A stretch of DNA of 64,000 nucleotides from Bradyrhizobium sp. 200 (GCF_023100945.1 NZ_CP064689.1:7856001-7920000); one strand, 5' to 3'. Positions 34,857 to 45,654 are shown, counted from the stretch's first letter. Translations and numbers: made by a program. Notes: generated from the letters alone by a model not told the origin.

Positions 34857-34982
34857 CTATAGCTCCACGCCGCGGCGCTCCAATTCGGTCTCTATCGCGT
34901 CAAAGAGGATCGCGGCTGGCACCACTGCAAGGCTCGTCCAGAAGATGATCGCGGCGCGCGATGCGATTAGGTATTGGGTCAT
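34857..34982 (-). CDS. 41-residue single-span membrane peptide
   Basis: A short frame read by eye: ATG 34982 to TAG 34857, with AGAAGGAGCCTCCGC directly upstream. It encodes MTQYLIASRAAIIFWTSL then AVVPAAILFDAIETELERRG. One hydrophobic span (IIFWTSLAVVPAAILF) is flanked by an Arg before and an acidic/basic amphipathic tail after. It lies just upstream of the soluble HWE kinase and may be co-transcribed with it. No family recognised. The strong ribosome binding site and the clean membrane segment support it. Confidence 0.55.
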   Translation of the reverse strand: MTQYLIASRAAIIFWTSLAVVPAAILFDAIETELERRGVEL

Positions 34983-35159
34983 GCGGAGGCTCCTTCTAAT
35001 GCGAGATGCCAGTTACTCGCGTGAGAGATTTGCTGACGCATTTAGTCGGTTGATTTGGGCCAAGTTGGTCGAGAACAGTAGTCGTCGTCAGTAACTTTGA
35101 GTTATTCGCGCGGGTTATGACTGGACAGGCTTGCGCCGGCAGCCGGGTCGAAAGGCGCG

Positions 35160-35564
35160 TCAGGCGTCGGCGATCAGTGAGGCAATGTCCTCGAGCGGAC
35201 GCCGACTGAAGTCCTTCGCGAACTCGCCTATGATCTTGCCTCTCAGGTCGCGGTGGAAGTGCTTGCGCATCTCCCCCAGGGTCCTGGGGTCGGAGACAAC
35301 GACCAGGTGCTCTATGGTCCCGTCCAGGCTGAGCATGTTCAGGAACGCGGCCGTCGCTGCCGCGAAGTCGTCCTCGACGAGCCGCCTGCCATCGGGGTTG
35401 GTAGAGCCGGTGTGATGCCGCGCACCCGAGCCTGAGCGGGCGGGCGCAGGCGGAGCCGCCGTGATCTCGACCAAGTGCACCCCAGGTTTCACGCCTGTAT
35501 TGTGGAACAGGCGGATCGTCTCGCCGTCAGCGACTGCCACTGTCGTACCGGTAGGTAGGATCAT
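35160..35564 (-). CDS. Host-attachment family protein (AtsE/baeRF-like)
   Basis: A 134-residue protein of the host attachment family (a release-factor-like fold, named after a plant-attachment locus). Seen: N-terminal [18 protein letters not shown], then [40 protein letters not shown], and C-terminal [18 protein letters not shown], all in family order. The biochemical role is not established. The start at ATG 35564 overlaps the NhaA gene end by 38 bases, a longer overlap than usual, but both frames are strong. It is the last gene of the kinase, NhaA, host-attachment unit. Confidence 0.85.
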   Translation of the reverse strand: MILPTGTTVAVADGETIRLFHNTGVKPGVHLVEITAAPPAPARSGSGARHHTGSTNPDGRRLVEDDFAAATAAFLNMLSLDGTIEHLVVVSDPRTLGEMRKHFHRDLRGKIIGEFAKDFSRRPLEDIASLIADA

Positions 35565-37443
35565 CGAAAGACCTCCCGTTCATTTGCAAGCCGGCGCTCT
35601 GCGGCGCCTTTTCGATAAGCTCCTGGCGCGAAGCGCCCCAGAGCAGGGCAGTCCCAACGACGGCCGAAAGAATCGACGCGGCGAACACGGCGATCTTGGC
35701 GGCCGAGAAGTCGGTGGCGCTTGGAAACGCCTGCCCGGCAATGAAGAGCGACATCGTGAAGCCGATGCCGGCGAGGGCTCCCGCCCCGGCCAACTGCCGC
35801 CACGTGTACTGCGTCGGCTTGACGGCTACGCCTGCGCGCACGGCCGCAGCGGCGGCGAAGAAGACGCCGACCGGCTTTCCGATGGCGAGACCGGCGACGA
35901 TCGCGGCCATGAGCCAACCATGCCCAGCGAAGACGCCCGGGTTGATCGCCACGCCCGCATTTGCCAGTGCGAAGATCGGAAGGACAGCGTAGCTCGACCG
36001 CGCGCCGGCGTGCCGCAGCAGCCGGTCCGCGGGCGATTCGAGTCTGTCGTAGATTGCATCAAGCGCGTGCAGCGCCGGCGTGGAGGGGCCGTGCCTGAGA
36101 ACTTCACCCTCGTGCCGGGCCTCGGAAGCAATGATGGTGCTGGCCTGCGTCATCAGGGCGGCCAAGTCGGCTGGCGGCCGCGTCGGAATGAACAGTGCAA
36201 GTACCACGCCGGCCAGCGTAGCGTGGACGCCGCCCGCGTAGACGAACGCCCACAGCGCGACGCCCAACAGGATGTAGGGCGACAGCAGATAGACCCTCGA
36301 TCGGCTCAGCAGCGCCAGCGCAACGACCATCGCCGCAGCCGCGGCCAGGTAGCCCGGATGGATATCGCCGGAGTAGAACACAGCGACGACGACGATCGCA
36401 CCGATGTCGTCGACGATGGCCGCCGCGGTGAGGAAGATGCGCAGCTCGACGGGGACGCGGGCGCCCATCACAGCGATCAAGGCAATCGCGAACGCGGTGT
36501 CGGTCGCCATCGGAACGCCCCACCCGTGCGACCACGTCCCCGCAGGGATGACCAGCGCATACAGAAGAGCCGGCACGACCATGCCGCCGAGCGCGGCCGC
36601 GATGGGAAGCGCGGCGGACCGGCGGCTTGCGAGGTGGCCGACTGTCATCTCGCGCTTCACCTCCAATCCCACGACGAGGAAGAACACGGTCAGCAGGCCG
36701 TCGTTGACCCAATGGAGGATGGACATCTGAAAGGCTGCGTCGCCTAAGCTCACGCCGAGCTCCTGGCGCCAGAGCGCCTCGAACGCCGGCCCGACCGGCG
36801 AGTTCGTCAGGACGATCGCCGCCACGGTCGCGAGGGCCAGCAAAATGCCGGCGGACGGGCCCCAGCTCGCGAAGTCCAGGGCTGCCGTACGGACGCGGTG
36901 GCCGAGCGTGCCTAGCATCGCGTCGACGAGAGAGCTCTCGTCCCACGGCCCGTCGTAGCGCCGGCGGTTGATGTAGAAGGTCGGCGTGAACCTCACGCCG
37001 CTTGCGCGTGCGCTTGCCACGTCCGCCTCCACCCTCGCCCTCGCGCGCCGCACGGCGTCGCTATCGCCGAGCACGAAGTCGGCGTTCACGCCGAGGTCGG
37101 CGGCCACCGCGACGAGGTCGTCCTCGGTGAGCTGCATCGACCTCGTCATCAGCTTGATGTGCGCGGACCAGAACGCCTCGGGCGTCTGGGCAAGCTCAGC
37201 GAGCTCGGCGGCCCGAAACGCAAGGCTGTTGTCCGTGAGCGGCCTGTGTCGGAAGGCGTAGCGGACGCGGTCGCCGAGTTGGTCGCGTGCTTGCGCGATA
37301 CGCTCGTTGGCGGCCCTGCAGTGCGGGCACGCGTAGCTTCCGTACTCGACGAGCGTGATCTCGGCATCGGCAGGGCCGAGCACGTGGTCCTTCTCGTGGT
37401 CGACCGGACGGTCGAGGCGGCCGGGCGGGATCATGAGCTCCAT
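35527..37443 (-). CDS. nhaA: NhaA Na+/H+ antiporter with N-terminal DsbA/thioredoxin domain
   Basis: A 638-residue fusion. Residues ~1-185 form a DsbA-like thioredoxin domain with redox pair [10 protein letters not shown] and the cis-Pro region [10 protein letters not shown]. Residues ~195-610 form NhaA with about 12 spans, including [23 protein letters not shown], and the ion-binding Asp pair in [13 protein letters not shown]. NhaA exchanges two protons for one sodium and keeps cytoplasmic pH. This fusion is a known architecture; the oxidoreductase side may sense or respond to redox state, which is inference. The start at 37443 overlaps the histidine kinase gene by 13 bases, so the three genes form one operon under element copy 9. 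Confidence 0.93.
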   Translation of the reverse strand: MELMIPPGRLDRPVDHEKDHVLGPADAEITLVEYGSYACPHCRAANERIAQARDQLGDRVRYAFRHRPLTDNSLAFRAAELAELAQTPEAFWSAHIKLMTRSMQLTEDDLVAVAADLGVNADFVLGDSDAVRRARARVEADVASARASGVRFTPTFYINRRRYDGPWDESSLVDAMLGTLGHRVRTAALDFASWGPSAGILLALATVAAIVLTNSPVGPAFEALWRQELGVSLGDAAFQMSILHWVNDGLLTVFFLVVGLEVKREMTVGHLASRRSAALPIAAALGGMVVPALLYALVIPAGTWSHGWGVPMATDTAFAIALIAVMGARVPVELRIFLTAAAIVDDIGAIVVVAVFYSGDIHPGYLAAAAAMVVALALLSRSRVYLLSPYILLGVALWAFVYAGGVHATLAGVVLALFIPTRPPADLAALMTQASTIIASEARHEGEVLRHGPSTPALHALDAIYDRLESPADRLLRHAGARSSYAVLPIFALANAGVAINPGVFAGHGWLMAAIVAGLAIGKPVGVFFAAAAAVRAGVAVKPTQYTWRQLAGAGALAGIGFTMSLFIAGQAFPSATDFSAAKIAVFAASILSAVVGTALLWGASRQELIEKAPQSAGLQMNGRSFDDPTYRYDSGSR

Positions 37444-38468
37444 CGCTGAACCGGTCTCCAGGTGTTCGCGCCGGCTACGACGTCGGCGCAGCTGCCGCTG
37501 TGGAGCCCAGCTGCGTGCACGCGCGGGAGGAAGAGACGCACCAGCGTGCCGGCACCGCGCTCGCTCTCTATACCGATCGCGCCGCCTCGCCCTTCGGCGA
37601 ATCGCCGGACATGGGCAAGTCCGAGGCCTGTGCCGCAGCCAGCGGCCTTTGTCGTGAAGTAAGGGGTGAACGCCTGCGAGAGGACCTCCTCGGTCATGCC
37701 CTCCCCGTCGTCGGCGACGACGATCTCGACGAACCCCCGGACCGCGCCGCCGGACGGCTCGACGTTCCGCGCCGCGACGGTGATCGTGCCGCCGTTCGGC
37801 ATAGCATCGGCCGCGTTCCGGCAGAGGTTCAGCAGCGCCAAGTACAGCTCTTCCGGGTCAGCGTCGAAGTCCCACAAATCAGGGGCGATATCGGTGCGGA
37901 CCGTGATGTCGGGACGCAACGCCTGGTTCAGCGTGCCCGCAAGCGCAGCAAGGCGGCTGCCTGCGACGAACCCGCCGATCGACTCGGCGCGCGGTAGCGC
38001 AGCGTCGAGGAACTGACGGCTGAGCAACGCTGCTCGCGTGATCGCGTGCTGCATCTTGCTAACGATGGCCTTTCGGTAAGCAGCGTCGCTCTGGCACTCG
38101 AGCAGCCGCAGGCCGCTGCCGATCACAGCGAGAAGGTTGTTGATGTCGTGGACCACGAACCGCGCCATGTCCCCGATCGCCCCCGCCACCTCCGGCCCGC
38201 GGGAGGAGAACACGCCGCGCGTGTCGGACCGTCGGGCGGTTCGGCACAGGACCCCGGAGACCTCGCCGCCGCGCCCCACGAGCGGAATCTCCACGCACCT
38301 GGACGCGATGAGGCCGCCGCCACCGCGGACGCTCCGCACCCTCGCACCGAATGCGCGCTGTACTCCAAGCGCAACGCCGGCGCCGTCCGCGAGCACGACG
38401 ACATCCTCCATGGTAGGGCTCTCCACCGCACCGGGAAATAAAACGTCGGGTGTCTCTTTGATCTGCAT
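37431..38468 (-). CDS. Soluble sensor histidine kinase
   Basis: A 345-residue kinase with no membrane spans. Residues ~1-100 form a small PAS/GAF-like domain ([36 protein letters not shown]). Then comes the phospho-acceptor [20 protein letters not shown], and the ATPase with [53 protein letters not shown] in place of HEIRN-type boxes is typical of its subfamily. ATG at 38468 has CAGGAGGTGCGAC upstream. It overlaps NhaA by 13 bases and is likely to regulate the same unit. A badly frameshifted paralogue sits in front of the RND operon at 9768. No dedicated response regulator is adjacent. Confidence 0.9.
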   Translation of the reverse strand: MQIKETPDVLFPGAVESPTMEDVVVLADGAGVALGVQRAFGARVRSVRGGGGLIASRCVEIPLVGRGGEVSGVLCRTARRSDTRGVFSSRGPEVAGAIGDMARFVVHDINNLLAVIGSGLRLLECQSDAAYRKAIVSKMQHAITRAALLSRQFLDAALPRAESIGGFVAGSRLAALAGTLNQALRPDITVRTDIAPDLWDFDADPEELYLALLNLCRNAADAMPNGGTITVAARNVEPSGGAVRGFVEIVVADDGEGMTEEVLSQAFTPYFTTKAAGCGTGLGLAHVRRFAEGRGGAIGIESERGAGTLVRLFLPRVHAAGLHSGSCADVVAGANTWRPVQRWSS

Positions 38469-38575
38469 GTCGCACCTCCTGGCTTGCGATCGTTCAACGG
38501 AACGCCGACTTCGGCCCGCACACGAGGGCGGGCGACGACAGCTCGAAGATTGAGTCTATGGGGGTCTAAAGGAAA

Positions 38576-38599
38576 ATCACCTCTCGCCATGGAGTCGAT
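38576..38599 (-). promoter_or_regulatory. Copy 9 of the 24-bp shared element (E type)
   Basis: Minus strand identical to copy 1 over 24 bases (ATCGA-CTC-CATGGCGA-GAGGTGAT), with GATAACGGCCGGCT before it. It lies 108 bases before the kinase start at 38468. Confidence 0.6.
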
Positions 38600-38639
38600 A
38601 GCCGGCCGTTATCGGAATGGCTGAGAGACGCTTGGCATG

Positions 38640-39372
38640 CTGCGGAGGGAGTGCGGCGCTTCCGTCTGCGAGCACTCGCCCGAGCGGAACTCTCGGCGAC
38701 CGCGTCAAGTCTTCACGCCCCGATCATCCGGGCCCCCGTATTGCACGCGTTATTGAGATCATAGCTTTACCAGCGAATTTCACGGCATAACGCTGGCTGC
38801 CGCGAGGGGATCGCGAGACCGCGGCCGACGGTCTGCGCCTCGCGGCAATCAGGGCTGCGAGCATAGACATGTCCCAGAGCATCGAAGGACAACCTGCCCT
38901 CGAACTCCGGCTCCAGCACTGGATCGATGCTGAAGGAAAGGAGTGCCCGCCTCTTACCCCGAAGGAGCTCGGTGCGCACCATTGACTTCTGTTTTTCTAC
39001 CAACATCGGTGCGCCGGCTGCCATTCGCACGGATTTCCAACTCTACAAGCACTGGTTCAAAATCGCCGCACCAAGAACGTCGGATTTACTGCTGTCCACA
39101 CATCACATTCGTGCTGTTTCTCGCGTGGATCTCGGCCTCCAGCCACGCGTCGAGCGGCGGCCACGAGCGAGTAAAGCCGTGCAAATCGCTCCAAATTGCC
39201 GCTAAAATGAAGGAGGATCCGCGTTCGCCGTATCCGGCAAGACCAAGGGACGGCTGGCATTTCTCCGGCGATGGAGTACGATTTCTCCAGGCCGGACAGA
39301 GGCCGCGCGTGTGGCGCACGAAGAGCTTGATCAGCCTACTTCAAGCCGAGGCCTGACGCCGGAGTCTGACAG
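38640..39372. other. No confident gene
   Basis: About 730 bases between element copy 9 and the large sensor gene. Frames up to 137 codons exist, but none shows a family. A 49-codon plus-strand frame (39207-39356, start MKEDPRSPYPARPRDG) ends 16 bases before the sensor start and could be a leader gene, but I see no support beyond position. Confidence 0.4.
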
Positions 39373-42300
39373 ATGCAGCAGTCGTTGAACGTCGCGCACT
39401 CGGATGGTAGCTCTCAGGTGTTGTGGGAGGACGGCGAGCGCGTGTTCAGCCGTGGCTGGCGACTGGACGACAATGGCAACCGGCTCGCCGTGCTGCTTGT
39501 TGCCCCTGCCGCCGACCACCCGTCTCAGTCGAGACTCGATCGCCTCACGCACGAATACGAGCTGAAAGATGAGCTCGACGGGGCATGGGCGGCGCGGCCG
39601 CTGGCCCTCATGCGCGACGCCGGTCGGACCGTGCTGGTGCTCGATGATCCGGGCGGCGAGCCGCTCGACCGTTTGCTCGGCGGGCCCATGGAGCTAGCAC
39701 GCTTCCTGCGCCTAGCTATCGCTGTTACCTCGACTCTGGGCAAGCTTCATCAACGGGGGCTCATCCACAAAGACATCAAGCCAGCCAATATTGTGGTGGA
39801 CTGCGCGGATGGACACGTGCGGCTCACCGGGTTTGGCATCGCATCGCGTCTGTCCCGCGAGCGGCAGGCGCCCGAGCCGCCCGAGACCATCGCCGGCACG
39901 CTTGCCTACATGGCACCCGAACAAACCGGGCGGATGAACCGCTCGGTCGACGCCCGCAGCGATCTCTACGCCCTTGGCGTCACGCTATACCAGATGCTCA
40001 CGGGTGTTCTGCCGTTCACGGGGGCCGATCCGATGGAATGGGTGCACTGCCATATTGCAAGAGCACCGGTGCCGCCCTGCGAGCGGTTAAAAAACCTCCC
40101 AGGCTCCGTCTCTGCGATCATTATGAAGCTGCTCGCCAAGACTGCTGAGGAGCGTTACCAGACGGCTGCAGGCGCCGAGAGCGATCTACGGCGTTGCCTT
40201 GCTGAATGGGAAACCCGAGGCGATATCGACGAATTCCCGCCCGGGGAACACGACACTCCGGACCGGCTGCTGATCCCCGAGAAATTGTATGGTCGGACAG
40301 CCGAGATTGATACCCTGCTTGCGTCCTTCGACCGTATCGTCGCCGGCGGCAGGCCGGAGTTGGTGCTGGTTTCCGGATACTCCGGCATCGGCAAGTCCGC
40401 GATCGTCAATGAGCTTCATAAGTCACTTGTTCTACCCCGCGGTCTTTTTGCATCGGGCAAGTTTGACCAGTACAAGCGCGACATCCCCTACGCCACCCTT
40501 GCGCAGGCCTTTCAGAGCCTGATCCGCCCGCTTTTGAGCAAGACCGAAGCGGAGCTGCGGCAATGGCGGGAGGCGCTGCTCGAGGCGCTCGAACCAAACG
40601 GTCGACTCATTGTTGATCTCGTCCCGGAATTGAAGCACATCATCGGCGAACAGCCACCGGTCCCCGAGCTGCCGCCACAGGATGCGCAGGGCCGCTTTCA
40701 GCTGGTGTTCCGGCGATTTATCGGTGTATTCGCGCGGCCGGAACATCCGCTCGCTCTGTTCCTCGACGATCTTCAATGGCTCGATGCAGCAACGCTCGAT
40801 TTGCTCGAGGATCTGTTGACCCGGCCGGATGTGCAGAACCTGTTGTTGATTGGCGCTTACCGCGGCAACGAAGTCGATCCCATCCACCCGCTGAGGCGCA
40901 AGCTCGAAGCGATGCGCCGAGCTGGAGCGATATTGCAAGACATCGTATTGGCACCCCTAACCTGCGAAGACTTGGGACAACTAATCGCGGACTCTGTTCA
41001 CAGCGAACCAGGAAGAATTACGCCGCTGGCACGGCTGATCCACGAGAAAACAACCGGTAATCCGCTTTTCGCTATTCAGTTCATTTCTGCTCTCGCCGAC
41101 GAAGCGTTGCTCACTTTCCATTATGGCGAGGCACGATGGTGTTGGGACCTGAATCGCATTCACGCCAAAGATTACACCGACAATGTGGTGGACCTTATGG
41201 TGGGGAAGCTGAAGCGCCTGTCCGCCGAAACCCGGAACGCATTGCAGAAGCTCGCCTGCCTTGGCAACCACGCAGGGTTCACCACGTTGCGGATCGTTTA
41301 CCAGGACTCCGCGGAGGAGATGCATGGCCAGCTTTGGGAAGCTGTGCGAGCGGGGCTGATCTTTCGTTCGGAAGATTCCTACAAGTTTCTCCACGACCGT
41401 GTCCAGGAAGCCGCCTACTCCTTGATCCCGAAGGAATCGCGCGCCGAAGCCCATCTCCGAATAGGGATGCTGCTCGCAGCGCAGACCCCTCCAGAGAGGC
41501 TGGAGGAGACGATCTTCGAAATCGTCAATCAGCTCAATCGCGGCTCGCATCTCATCACGTCAAATGAGGAGCTTGAGCGGGTCGCGGAGTTGAATTTCAT
41601 TGCGGGTAAACGAGCCAAGACCTCGACAGCGTATGCCTCGGCGCTGAACTATCTGGTCTCCGGCGCGGCACTGCTGCCAGGCGACTCTTGGGAGCGTCAG
41701 CACGACCTGATCTTTGAGCTGGAACTGCACCGGGCCGAATGTGAGTTCCTCACTGGTGCACTGGCGGACGCCGAGCAGCGCCTGGCGGTGCTGTCGGCCC
41801 GTGCCGCAACGACGATCGAACGAGCCCGGGTCACGTGCCTGCAGGTGGATCTTTACACGACCCTGGATCAGGGCAGCCGCGCGATCGAAGTCGGTCTAGA
41901 CTATCTCCGACACCTGGGCATCGACTGGTCCCCGCACCCGACGGAAGACGAGGCTCGGCGCGAGTATGAGCGCATCTGGTCGCAACTCGGCTCCCGCACG
42001 ATAGAAAGCCTCATTGATCTGCCTTTGATGAGCGATGCCGCATCGCTCGCGACCCTCGATGTCCTGACGAAGCTCGGGCCGCCTGCCCACTATACGGATT
42101 CGAACGTACGTTCGATGGTCATCTGTCGAGCAGTCAATCTCAGCCTTGAGGGTGGCAATTGTGACGGCTCGTGCTACGCCTATACAGTGCTTGGCAGAAT
42201 TGCTGGACCGGAATTCGGCGACTACGAGGCAGGACTTCGGTTCGGCCGTCTCGGCTATGAACTGGTCGAACAGCGCGGGCTAAAGCGCTTCCAGGCCAGG

Positions 42301-45255
42301 ACCTATTTGAACTTTGGATACTTACTCATGTTCTGGACGAAACATGTCCGGGAAGGTCGTGATCTGCTGCGGCGTGCGTTTGAGACGGCAAACCAGATCG
42401 GTGACCTCACTTTTGCGGCGTACTACTACACCCACCTGAACACGTATCTTCTCGCGGCCGGAGATCCGCTCGATAACGTGCAAGTCGAGGTCGAGCATGG
42501 TCTCGCGTTCGCGCGGAACATACAGTTCGGCTTTGCGATTGACTCCATCGCCGGCCAGCTTGGGCTGATTCGGACACTCCGCGGCTTGACGCCGATTTTC
42601 GGTTGCTTTGACGATGGTCAGTTTGACGAACTCCTACTGGAGTCCCGTTTCTGCAGGAACCCGGATCTGGCGTTGGCCGAGGGCTCGTATCGGACCCGCA
42701 AGCTGCAGGCACGCTACTTTGCCGGCGACTATGCGGGTGCCCTCGAGGCCTCATTAAGGGCGCAACAGCTGCAGCCGACATCGGCGTCCTTTTTCGAATG
42801 CGCGGAATATCACTTTTACAGTGCGCTCTCCAGAGCAGCATCCTGCGAGTTCGCGGCGGCCGACCAATGGCAGGAGCATGTCGACGCACTGGCCGCGCAC
42901 CACCGACAGCTCGAGGTCTGGGCGACGGCTTGCCCGGACAACTTCGAGAACCGCGCCGCGCTGGTCGGGGCGGAGATCGCCCGGATCGAAGGCCGCGCGC
43001 TCGATGCCGAACATCTTTACGAGCACGCTATCCACTCGGCACACACACACGGCTTGGTCCACAACGAGGCGCTCGCCAACGAAGTCGCCGCACGCTTTTA
43101 TGCCGCACGCGGGTTCAAGAAGATCGCGCATGCCTATCTGCAGGACGCGCGGTACGCATACATCCGTTGGGGAGCCGGCGGCAAGGTACGCCAACTCGAC
43201 GAGTCGTATCCGCACCTCAGGGAGGAAAAGCCGGTTGCCGGCCCCACAAGCACGATCGGGGCACCCATCGAACAACTGGATCTAGCTACTGTTATCAAAG
43301 TCTCGCACGCCGTGTCGGGCGAAATCGTTCTAGAAAAACTGATCGACACGCTGATGCGCGCAGCGATTGAGCACGCGGGTGCCGGGCGAGGTCTGCTGAT
43401 CCTTGCGGTCGGTGATGGGTATCGGATTGAGGCGGAAGTCACGACCACAAATGACACGGTGACCGTCGATCAGCGGCAAGCAAGTGTCACCGCTGCACAT
43501 CTGCCAGAGTCCATCCTACACTACGTGATCCGGACGAAAGAGAGCGTTCTTCTCCACGATGCCGCAGCCGCGAACCCGTTTTCCGCCGATAAGTACATTA
43601 ATCAGCATCACGCCCGTTCAATTCTCTGCCTGCCGTTGCTCAAACAGGGCAGACTGGCCGGTGTACTATACCTCGAAAACAATCTGACGGCCCACGTTTT
43701 CACACCTGACCGCGTCACAGTGTTGAAGGTGCTTGCATCGCAGGCGGCAATCTCGCTCGAAAATTCGCGGCTTTATCGCGACGTCGCAGATCGCGAAGGG
43801 AAGATTCGGCGTTTGGTCGATGCCAACATCATTGGAATCCTCATTGCCGACCGCGAAGGTCGAATTCGTGAAGCCAATGACGCGTTTCTACGCATCTTAG
43901 GATATGACCGTGAGGACTTGGTTTCGGGCCGCGTGCGCTGGGCCGAGCTGTCCCCGCCCGAATGGCGCGAACGCGACATATTGACTCAGGAAGAACTGAA
44001 CTCAACCGGAATAGTTCAGCCCTTCGAGAAGGAGTATGTCCGGAAAGACGGCGGCCGTGTTCCTGTGCTTATTGGCGCCGCTCTGTTCAAAGAAGGAGGC
44101 GACGAGCGCCTCGCATTCGTGCTCGATTTGACGGAGCGCAAGCGCGTCGAGGAAGCGCTTAGCCAAGCACAGAGACTCAGCCGCACCGGCAATTGGATCT
44201 ATAACGCGACAACGATGCGTTACCTCTATTGGTCGGACGAGAGTTACAGGATCTGGGGGTTTGATCCGCTGCAAGGCCTTCCAAGTCGACAAAGTATGTG
44301 GGAACGCATTCACCCAGAGGACCGCGACAGAGTGGTGGCAGCGGTGGGGACGGCCGTGCGACAGAAAACAGATTTTGTTGCCGAGTTCAGACTCCTCCTA
44401 CCCGATGGAACGATCAAATGGGTCGAAGGAACCAGCTATCATACGTTTTCCCCTCAGGGAACGCTGACCGAGGTTATCACCACAACCGTCGATGTGACGG
44501 AACGAAGGCGGGCACAGGACGAGCGCGAAAAGCTGCGCCAGCTCGAGTTGGATTTCGCCCACATGAACCGCGTGAGCATGATGGGAGAATTGGCCGCCTC
44601 GCTGTCTCACGAAATTCTGCATCCGATCGCTACCGCTCGTAACAACGCCCGTGCAGGGATGCGCTTTTTGGAAATGAGTCCACCAAATCTGGATGAGACC
44701 AGGGAAGCGCTCGCTTGCGTTGTCAGGGACGTGGACCGAGCCAAGGATATCGTTGGACGGATGCGTGATCACATCAAGAAGTCGCCTCCGCGAAAGGAGC
44801 GTTTTGATCTCAATTCGGCTACTAATGAAGTGATTGTACTGGCGCAAAGCGTGATCCACAGGAACGGCGTTTCGGTCCAGACTCGGCTTTCAGATGGACT
44901 GCTTCCGGTTATGGGGGATTGCGTTCAGCTGCAACAGGTCTTGCTGAACCTGATTCTGAACGCAGCTGAAGCAATGGGCTCGGTTGAGGAGGGGGCAAGA
45001 GAGCTGTTGATCAGCATCGAGCAGGATCAGGCAGGCGTCCTCGTAGCCGTACGCGATTCTGGGCCCGGTATTGATGCGGAGCATCTCGATCGAGTGTTCG
45101 ACGCCTTTTACACCACCAAATCCAGTGGAACAGGAATGGGGTTGTCGATATGCCGCTCCATTATCCATGCTCATGGGGGCAAGTTGTGGGCGGAAGCGAA
45201 CGAACCTCGTGGCGCGGTATTTCAGTTCACCCTGCCGGCGGACAACGACTCATGA
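39373..45255 (+). CDS. Giant fusion: Ser/Thr kinase-like, AAA ATPase, GAF, PAS, histidine kinase
   Basis: A 1960-residue cytoplasmic sensor. Order: kinase-like domain (~60-280; HQRGLIHKDIKPANIVV, DLYALGVTLYQMLTG), AAA/STAND ATPase (~305-600; Walker A SGYSGIGKSAIVNEL, Walker B LALFLDDLQWLDAATLD), a helical-repeat region (~680-1290), GAF (~1300-1460), two PAS domains (~1480-1590 and 1605-1715), HisKA with MGELAASLSHEILHPIATAR (~1740), and HATPase (NLILNAAEAM, DSGPGIDAEHLDRVF, GTGMGLSICRSII). This matches the known trifunctional kinase/ATPase/sensor family. The DFG Asp is replaced (LTGFGIAS), so Ser/Thr kinase activity is doubtful. It converges on a single-domain response regulator with a 6-base overlap, and a FixJ-type regulator follows. 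Confidence 0.93.
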   Translation: MQQSLNVAHSDGSSQVLWEDGERVFSRGWRLDDNGNRLAVLLVAPAADHPSQSRLDRLTHEYELKDELDGAWAARPLALMRDAGRTVLVLDDPGGEPLDRLLGGPMELARFLRLAIAVTSTLGKLHQRGLIHKDIKPANIVVDCADGHVRLTGFGIASRLSRERQAPEPPETIAGTLAYMAPEQTGRMNRSVDARSDLYALGVTLYQMLTGVLPFTGADPMEWVHCHIARAPVPPCERLKNLPGSVSAIIMKLLAKTAEERYQTAAGAESDLRRCLAEWETRGDIDEFPPGEHDTPDRLLIPEKLYGRTAEIDTLLASFDRIVAGGRPELVLVSGYSGIGKSAIVNELHKSLVLPRGLFASGKFDQYKRDIPYATLAQAFQSLIRPLLSKTEAELRQWREALLEALEPNGRLIVDLVPELKHIIGEQPPVPELPPQDAQGRFQLVFRRFIGVFARPEHPLALFLDDLQWLDAATLDLLEDLLTRPDVQNLLLIGAYRGNEVDPIHPLRRKLEAMRRAGAILQDIVLAPLTCEDLGQLIADSVHSEPGRITPLARLIHEKTTGNPLFAIQFISALADEALLTFHYGEARWCWDLNRIHAKDYTDNVVDLMVGKLKRLSAETRNALQKLACLGNHAGFTTLRIVYQDSAEEMHGQLWEAVRAGLIFRSEDSYKFLHDRVQEAAYSLIPKESRAEAHLRIGMLLAAQTPPERLEETIFEIVNQLNRGSHLITSNEELERVAELNFIAGKRAKTSTAYASALNYLVSGAALLPGDSWERQHDLIFELELHRAECEFLTGALADAEQRLAVLSARAATTIERARVTCLQVDLYTTLDQGSRAIEVGLDYLRHLGIDWSPHPTEDEARREYERIWSQLGSRTIESLIDLPLMSDAASLATLDVLTKLGPPAHYTDSNVRSMVICRAVNLSLEGGNCDGSCYAYTVLGRIAGPEFGDYEAGLRFGRLGYELVEQRGLKRFQARTYLNFGYLLMFWTKHVREGRDLLRRAFETANQIGDLTFAAYYYTHLNTYLLAAGDPLDNVQVEVEHGLAFARNIQFGFAIDSIAGQLGLIRTLRGLTPIFGCFDDGQFDELLLESRFCRNPDLALAEGSYRTRKLQARYFAGDYAGALEASLRAQQLQPTSASFFECAEYHFYSALSRAASCEFAAADQWQEHVDALAAHHRQLEVWATACPDNFENRAALVGAEIARIEGRALDAEHLYEHAIHSAHTHGLVHNEALANEVAARFYAARGFKKIAHAYLQDARYAYIRWGAGGKVRQLDESYPHLREEKPVAGPTSTIGAPIEQLDLATVIKVSHAVSGEIVLEKLIDTLMRAAIEHAGAGRGLLILAVGDGYRIEAEVTTTNDTVTVDQRQASVTAAHLPESILHYVIRTKESVLLHDAAAANPFSADKYINQHHARSILCLPLLKQGRLAGVLYLENNLTAHVFTPDRVTVLKVLASQAAISLENSRLYRDVADREGKIRRLVDANIIGILIADREGRIREANDAFLRILGYDREDLVSGRVRWAELSPPEWRERDILTQEELNSTGIVQPFEKEYVRKDGGRVPVLIGAALFKEGGDERLAFVLDLTERKRVEEALSQAQRLSRTGNWIYNATTMRYLYWSDESYRIWGFDPLQGLPSRQSMWERIHPEDRDRVVAAVGTAVRQKTDFVAEFRLLLPDGTIKWVEGTSYHTFSPQGTLTEVITTTVDVTERRRAQDEREKLRQLELDFAHMNRVSMMGELAASLSHEILHPIATARNNARAGMRFLEMSPPNLDETREALACVVRDVDRAKDIVGRMRDHIKKSPPRKERFDLNSATNEVIVLAQSVIHRNGVSVQTRLSDGLLPVMGDCVQLQQVLLNLILNAAEAMGSVEEGARELLISIEQDQAGVLVAVRDSGPGIDAEHLDRVFDAFYTTKSSGTGMGLSICRSIIHAHGGKLWAEANEPRGAVFQFTLPADNDS

Positions 45256-45654
45256 ATTGTCTTCAATCGGCTTACCCCGCTGCAGGGCCGAACGCAGGCA
45301 TCGCTCGAGATAGTCATCATCCACTGGCTTGCCGAGGTAGCAAACAATCCCGTCCGCTAGAGCCTGATCTCTGACGACCTCATCGGGATAGGCGGTAATG
45401 AGGATCGTCGGAATCGCGTACCCTGCATCGACCAAATGCCTGTGCAGCTCGACTCCAGTCATTCCGGGCATGTGAACGTCGGCGATCAAGCAGGTGGTTT
45501 CTGGCAAAACGCGCGACGCTAGGAAATCGGCTGCTGACGGAAACGCCTCGACACTGTAGCCCATTAATCCTACGAGCTTTCGCATTGACTCACGATAGAG
45601 CCGATCGTCGTCGACGATGGCTACCAATGTTCGGTTCAACATTGCCGGTTCCAT
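45250..45654 (-). CDS. Single-domain response regulator (FixJ-type receiver)
   Basis: A 134-residue receiver domain without output domain. Seen: acidic pocket VAIVDDDRLYRESM, phospho-acceptor Asp in CLIADVHMPGMTGVEL, Thr in TILITAYPD, and Lys in YLGKPVDDDYLE. ATG at 45654 follows GAAGGTG closely; ATG 45642 is possible. The 3' end overlaps the giant sensor's 3' end by 6 bases, tail to tail. With no DNA-binding domain it may act as a phosphate sink or relay between the giant kinase and the FixJ-type regulator at 45864, which is inference from position. Confidence 0.85.
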   Translation of the reverse strand: MEPAMLNRTLVAIVDDDRLYRESMRKLVGLMGYSVEAFPSAADFLASRVLPETTCLIADVHMPGMTGVELHRHLVDAGYAIPTILITAYPDEVVRDQALADGIVCYLGKPVDDDYLERCLRSALQRGKPIEDNS

